8,218 nt of DNA, taken from contig DAIDBB010000453.1 in assembly GCA_027310325.1 (NCBI GenBank), positions 1-8,218 on the forward strand, given 5' to 3'. Shown one piece after another: positions 5,412 through 8,218 of the stretch; position 1 is the stretch's first letter; the number at the start of each line of letters is the position of its first letter. The translations under genes and the position numbers were made by a program. The notes beneath the pieces are model-generated. The model was not told where the DNA came from and did not search any database. It worked only from the letters and a program-made list of their open reading frames with translations. The DNA comes from a bacterium (lineage in GTDB: Bacteria > Desulfobacterota > GWC2-55-46).

Positions 5412-6668
5412 CTATGTGCCCATCTCCCACGATGCGAGATACTTCTTCTGCTCGGCCGTTAGGGTGTCGATCTTCATGCCGAGGGAAGCGAGTTTTAACC
5501 TCGCTATTTCCTTATCTATCTCTTCAGGCACTGTATATACCTGATTATTGAGGCTTTTTCCCTTTTTTACAAGAAAGTCCGCCGCAAGGGCCTGGTTGGC
5601 AAAGCTCATGTCCATGACGCTTGCGGGATGTCCTTCGGCAGAAGCCAGGTTAATAAGCCTTCCTTCGCCAAGTACGCAGACTTTCCGGCCGTTCTTGAGG
5701 GTGTATTCTTCGACGAAGTCCCTCACGACCTTTTTCCCCTTGCTCGCGCCCTTCAAGCCCACGAGGTCGAGTTCAACGTTAAAATGGCCGGAATTGCAGA
5801 CAAGAGCCCCGTCCTTCATCCTCAAGAAATGTTCCTTCCTTACAACGTTAAGATTCCCCGTGACCGTGCAGAATATATCGCCTATCTTCGAGGGATCGGC
5901 CATGGGCATCACCCTGAACCCGTCCATCACGGCCTCAAGGGCCTTAAGAGGGTCCACTTCGGTTACGATAACATTGGCGCCCAACCCCCTTGCCCTCATC
6001 GCCACCCCTTTTCCGCACCATCCGTAACCGAGCACAACGAAAGTGGAGCCGGCAAAGAGCCTGTTGGTGGCGCGCAGTATCCCGTCGAGGGTGGACTGAC
6101 CGGTTCCGTACCGGTTGTCGAAGAAGTGCTTGGTCGAGGCGTCATTTACGGCAATTACCGGAAATTTCAGGACCTTATTCACCGCCATTGCCTTGAGCCT
6201 TATTACGCCGGTCGTGGTCTCCTCCGTCGAGCCCATAACGTACTGGGCGAGGTCCTTCCTTCCGGAATGGACGAGCGATACGAGGTCTGCTCCGTCGTCC
6301 ATGGTGATGTTCGGCTTTCTGTCCAGGACGGCGTTCAGATGCCGGTAATAAGTCTTGTTGTCTTCTCCCTTTATCGCGAATACCGGTATCTTAAAGTCCT
6401 TCACAAGGGAAGCGGCTACGTCGTCCTGGGTACTTAAAGGGTTAGACGCGCAGACGACCACGTCGGCGCCGCCAGCCTTTAGGGTTATGACGAGGTTTGC
6501 GGTCTCGGTCGTGACGTGAAGGCATGCCGCGAGCCTCGTGCCCTTAAGCGGCCTGTGTTTAGCGAAGTTCGCATTTACGCGCCTTAAAACGGGCATGTCC
6601 AGCTCGGCCCATTCGATCCTCTTCTTACCCTTTCCGCTTAACCCGATATCCTTAATATGATAATCCAT
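5412..6668 (-). CDS. ahcY: S-adenosylhomocysteine hydrolase (adenosylhomocysteinase), short type
   Basis: This cytoplasmic NAD-dependent enzyme splits S-adenosylhomocysteine into adenosine and homocysteine, relieving product inhibition of methyltransferases. The 418-residue protein has the conserved active-site residues: His51 (CLHVTTETA), Asp125 (DDGADL), Glu150 (STEETTTG), Lys180 and Asp184 (NDASTKHFFDN), and His295 (GHFNVE). The NAD motif is GYGWCGKG at 214-221 rather than the common GYGDVGKG. The position of the usual active-site Cys is Thr189 (YGTGQS). The C-terminus is QKKYLASWEMGT, not HYRY. With the short length, these mark the Thermotoga/archaeal-type subgroup. Some archaeal relatives act on S-inosylhomocysteine, so the exact substrate is inferred. 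The ATG follows AGGGGG, 67 bases after metK with no clear promoter between, so it is likely co-transcribed with metK. Confidence 0.95.
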   Translation of the reverse strand: MDYHIKDIGLSGKGKKRIEWAELDMPVLRRVNANFAKHRPLKGTRLAACLHVTTETANLVITLKAGGADVVVCASNPLSTQDDVAASLVKDFKIPVFAIKGEDNKTYYRHLNAVLDRKPNITMDDGADLVSLVHSGRKDLAQYVMGSTEETTTGVIRLKAMAVNKVLKFPVIAVNDASTKHFFDNRYGTGQSTLDGILRATNRLFAGSTFVVLGYGWCGKGVAMRARGLGANVIVTEVDPLKALEAVMDGFRVMPMADPSKIGDIFCTVTGNLNVVRKEHFLRMKDGALVCNSGHFNVELDLVGLKGASKGKKVVRDFVEEYTLKNGRKVCVLGEGRLINLASAEGHPASVMDMSFANQALAADFLVKKGKSLNNQVYTVPEEIDKEIARLKLASLGMKIDTLTAEQKKYLASWEMGT

Positions 6669-6735
6669 CTTTCCCCCTTAGAGTATTTTTCTGATCGCGG
6701 ATATGGAACACAACAACTATTTGCGCCTCTCTGCT

Positions 6736-7899
6736 TTACAGGCCGGCCGCGTCTTTCAGTATCTTTGCTTTGTCGGTGATCTCCCACCTGAACCCGTCGC
6801 CGTTCCTGCCGAAGTGGCCGTACGCGGCGGTATCCCTGTAGATGGGCCTCAGCAACTGAAGGTCCTTAATGAGTTCGGCGGGCTTCATGCGGAAATGCTC
6901 CTTTACAAGGTCCTCGATCCTTTCCTGAGGGATCTTTTCGGTCCCGAAGGTATCCACCATGACGGAAACCGGGTCAGCAACGCCGATGGCGTAAGCCAGC
7001 TGCACCTCGCATTCCGAAGCGAGACCCGCGGCGACTATGTTTTTCGCGATGTACCTGGCGAGATAGGAGGCTGACCTGTCGACCTTCGACGGGTCCTTTC
7101 CGGAGAAGGCCCCGCCTCCGTGGCTTCCGTGTCCGCCGTAGGTATCGACTATTATCTTTCTCCCCGTAAGGCCACAGTCCCCATGCGGCCCTCCAACGAC
7201 GAACTTTCCGGTCGGGTTTATATGGTATTTTACTTTCGGGGAAAGAAGCTCGGACGGGACGACTTTCTTTACAACCTCCTCGATGATCGCCTCTTTCAGG
7301 GCCTTATGCTCGATGTCCGGCGTATGCTGCGTTGAAACGACAACCGTATCGACCGCCTTGGGCCTGCCGTTTTCATACTTTACCGTAACCTGGCTTTTCC
7401 CGTCAGGCCTAACGAACTTGAGTATCCCCTTTTTCCTCACCTCCGCAAGCCTTGCCGTTATCTTGTGGGCAAGAGAGATAGGCATCGGCATGAGCTCGGG
7501 CGTATGGTCGCAGGCATATCCGAACATGAGCCCCTGGTCCCCGGCCCCCTGTTCTTTCGCCTCCGAGCTGTCAACGCCCATGGCGATGTCCGGCGACTGC
7601 CTGTCCAATGTCACCATGACAGCGCAGGTACGATAGTCAAAACCCATCGCGGCGTCGGTGTACCCGATGCCTTTTATGGTCTCTCTTACCACGTCCTGAT
7701 AGTTTATGTTAGCCTTGGTGGTTATCTCTCCCGCCACCAGCGCAAGCCCGGTCGTGACAAGCGTTTCACAGGCGACCCTGCTGTGCGGGTCCTCTTTTAA
7801 AAGCGCGTCCAAAACAGCGTCGGATATCTGATCCGCAACTTTGTCGGGATGACCTTCAGTAACTGATTCCGAAGTAAACAAATACTCCCTCGTTCCCAT
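6736..7899 (-). CDS. metK: S-adenosylmethionine synthetase (methionine adenosyltransferase)
   Basis: It makes SAM from methionine and ATP in the cytoplasm. The length of 387 residues is normal for the bacterial family (E. coli 384). Visible motifs are SESVTEGHPDKVADQISD at 10-27 with His17 and Asp19, GAGDQG at 118-123, DCGLTGRKI at 241-249 (Asp241, Arg247, Lys248), and GGGAFSGKDPSKVDRSA at 261-277 with Lys268 and Lys272. These sit three residues beyond the known E. coli catalytic positions, so the enzyme looks fully functional. The ATG at 7899 has GGAGG about seven bases upstream and a strong promoter at 7943-7971. The adjacent ahcY completes the SAM-cycle pair. The predicted leader of about 36 bases is too short for a SAM riboswitch. 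Confidence 0.98.
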   Translation of the reverse strand: MGTREYLFTSESVTEGHPDKVADQISDAVLDALLKEDPHSRVACETLVTTGLALVAGEITTKANINYQDVVRETIKGIGYTDAAMGFDYRTCAVMVTLDRQSPDIAMGVDSSEAKEQGAGDQGLMFGYACDHTPELMPMPISLAHKITARLAEVRKKGILKFVRPDGKSQVTVKYENGRPKAVDTVVVSTQHTPDIEHKALKEAIIEEVVKKVVPSELLSPKVKYHINPTGKFVVGGPHGDCGLTGRKIIVDTYGGHGSHGGGAFSGKDPSKVDRSASYLARYIAKNIVAAGLASECEVQLAYAIGVADPVSVMVDTFGTEKIPQERIEDLVKEHFRMKPAELIKDLQLLRPIYRDTAAYGHFGRNGDGFRWEITDKAKILKDAAGL

Positions 7900-7942
7900 T
7901 ATTACCCTCCTTTTTCATTCAAATATGGCTGAAGAATTGTCT

Positions 7943-7971
7943 ATTATTTAATCTTTCATCCGAATTGTCAA
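7943..7971 (-). promoter_or_regulatory. Predicted sigma70-type promoter of metK-ahcY
   Basis: The minus strand has a perfect TTGACA (7971-7966), a 17-base spacer and AATAAT (7948-7943, five of six to the -10 consensus). Transcription should start near 7935, about 36 bases before the metK ATG. The surrounding bases 7920-8000 are strongly A+T-rich compared with the genes, as expected of a promoter region. Confidence 0.7.
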
Positions 7972-8017
7972 ACAAAAAAATCCTCAAAAAATCATTCACA
8001 TTTAATAAGGACTCCGT

Positions 8018-8218
8018 TCAGCTCCAGAACTCCTCCTTGTAAAGTTCCGGCATCCTGGAGCCAATGTAGGACTCGACCTCTTTCGCGGTAGAGAAGCCGA
8101 GGATCGTCTTACAGATTTTTTTCGCTTCAGCGAAGCTAACCGACCTTATGAGCCTTTTTACCCTCAGGATCGAGAACGCGTTCATGCTTAGGTTATTAAG
8201 CCCGAAGCCGAGCAGTAT
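8018..8218 (-). CDS. ptsI: PEP-utilising phosphotransferase enzyme I, C-terminal end (cut by window edge)
   Basis: The last 66 codons of a minus-strand gene end in TGA at 8020-8018; the rest lies outside the window. The fragment starts ILLGFGLNNLSMNAFSILRVK and continues RLIRSVSFAEAKKI. This fits the C-terminal pattern of PTS enzyme I (PtsI/PtsP): L-G-x-G-x-x-x-L-S-M, then I-x-x-V-K-x-x-I-R, then E-A. The segment belongs to the PEP-binding TIM barrel and the helices after it. Enzyme I takes phosphate from PEP and passes it to HPr. Whether this is a sugar-PTS or nitrogen-PTS enzyme, or another PEP-utilising enzyme such as PEP synthase, cannot be settled from this piece. It lies about 118 bases upstream of metK, which has its own promoter. 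Confidence 0.75.
   Translation of the reverse strand: MLLGFGLNNLSMNAFSILRVKRLIRSVSFAEAKKICKTILGFSTAKEVESYIGSRMPELYKEEFWS

Noticed and set aside
5628..6437. 269-codon plus-strand open frame
   Set aside because: It lies wholly opposite ahcY, whose catalytic motifs are all intact; it is a composition-driven shadow frame.
6669..6735. SAH riboswitch upstream of ahcY
   Set aside because: Only 67 bases separate metK and ahcY, with no GC-rich pseudoknot-like structure visible.
7900..8017. SAM riboswitch upstream of metK
   Set aside because: The predicted transcript leader is only about 36 bases and shows no SAM-I, SAM-II or other recognisable aptamer core.
7966..8017. Terminator after the ptsI-like gene
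   Set aside because: T-runs are present on the minus strand, but the only stem found is about four base pairs; not enough to call.

Overview
The window looks like chromosomal DNA from a diderm (Gram-negative) bacterium of roughly even base composition. It encodes a BamD-type outer-membrane assembly lipoprotein, a CheA/CheW pair, and S-adenosylmethionine (SAM) cycle enzymes next to a phosphotransferase-system (PTS) enzyme I gene. This mix fits Desulfobacterota, Nitrospirota or another 'deltaproteobacterial' lineage, but that is inferred from gene content and recalled family features, not from a phylogenetic marker. Every complete gene reads on the minus strand. Only a transposase fragment at the left edge reads on the plus strand.

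Layout from right to left, in the direction of transcription. At 8218-8018 is the C-terminal end of a PEP-utilising enzyme I-type protein (ptsI-like). A clear sigma70-type promoter at 7971-7943 follows, then metK (SAM synthetase, 7899-6736) and, 67 bases further on, ahcY (S-adenosylhomocysteine hydrolase of the short Thermotoga/archaeal type, 6668-5412). The two form a SAM-cycle operon: MetK makes the methyl donor and AhcY removes its product inhibitor. Next is an approximately 0.8-kb gap (5411-4595) with no convincing full-size gene but many inverted repeats. It includes a 16-bp perfect hairpin that may terminate the ahcY transcript, and a roughly 215-bp block with imperfect terminal inverted repeats that resembles a miniature mobile element.

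The second gene group is cheA (4594-2564), cheW (2517-1975), bamD (1872-1090) and a six-repeat TPR protein gene (1041-334). Spacing and orientation suggest co-transcription, but bamD has a good promoter of its own at 1921-1894. The cluster contains no chemoreceptor, CheR, CheB or CheY, so the partners and output of this chemosensory kinase lie elsewhere. cheA starts with TTG behind a strong Shine-Dalgarno sequence, and bamD may do so as well.

At the left edge (2-259, plus strand) is the C-terminal piece of an IS481-type transposase. It ends 74 bases from the stop codon of the TPR gene, so an insertion sequence sits just beyond the end of the operon. I see no obviously new biological system. 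The points most worth a second look are the hairpin-rich repeat block, the linkage of CheA/CheW with BamD, and the non-standard middle region of CheA.
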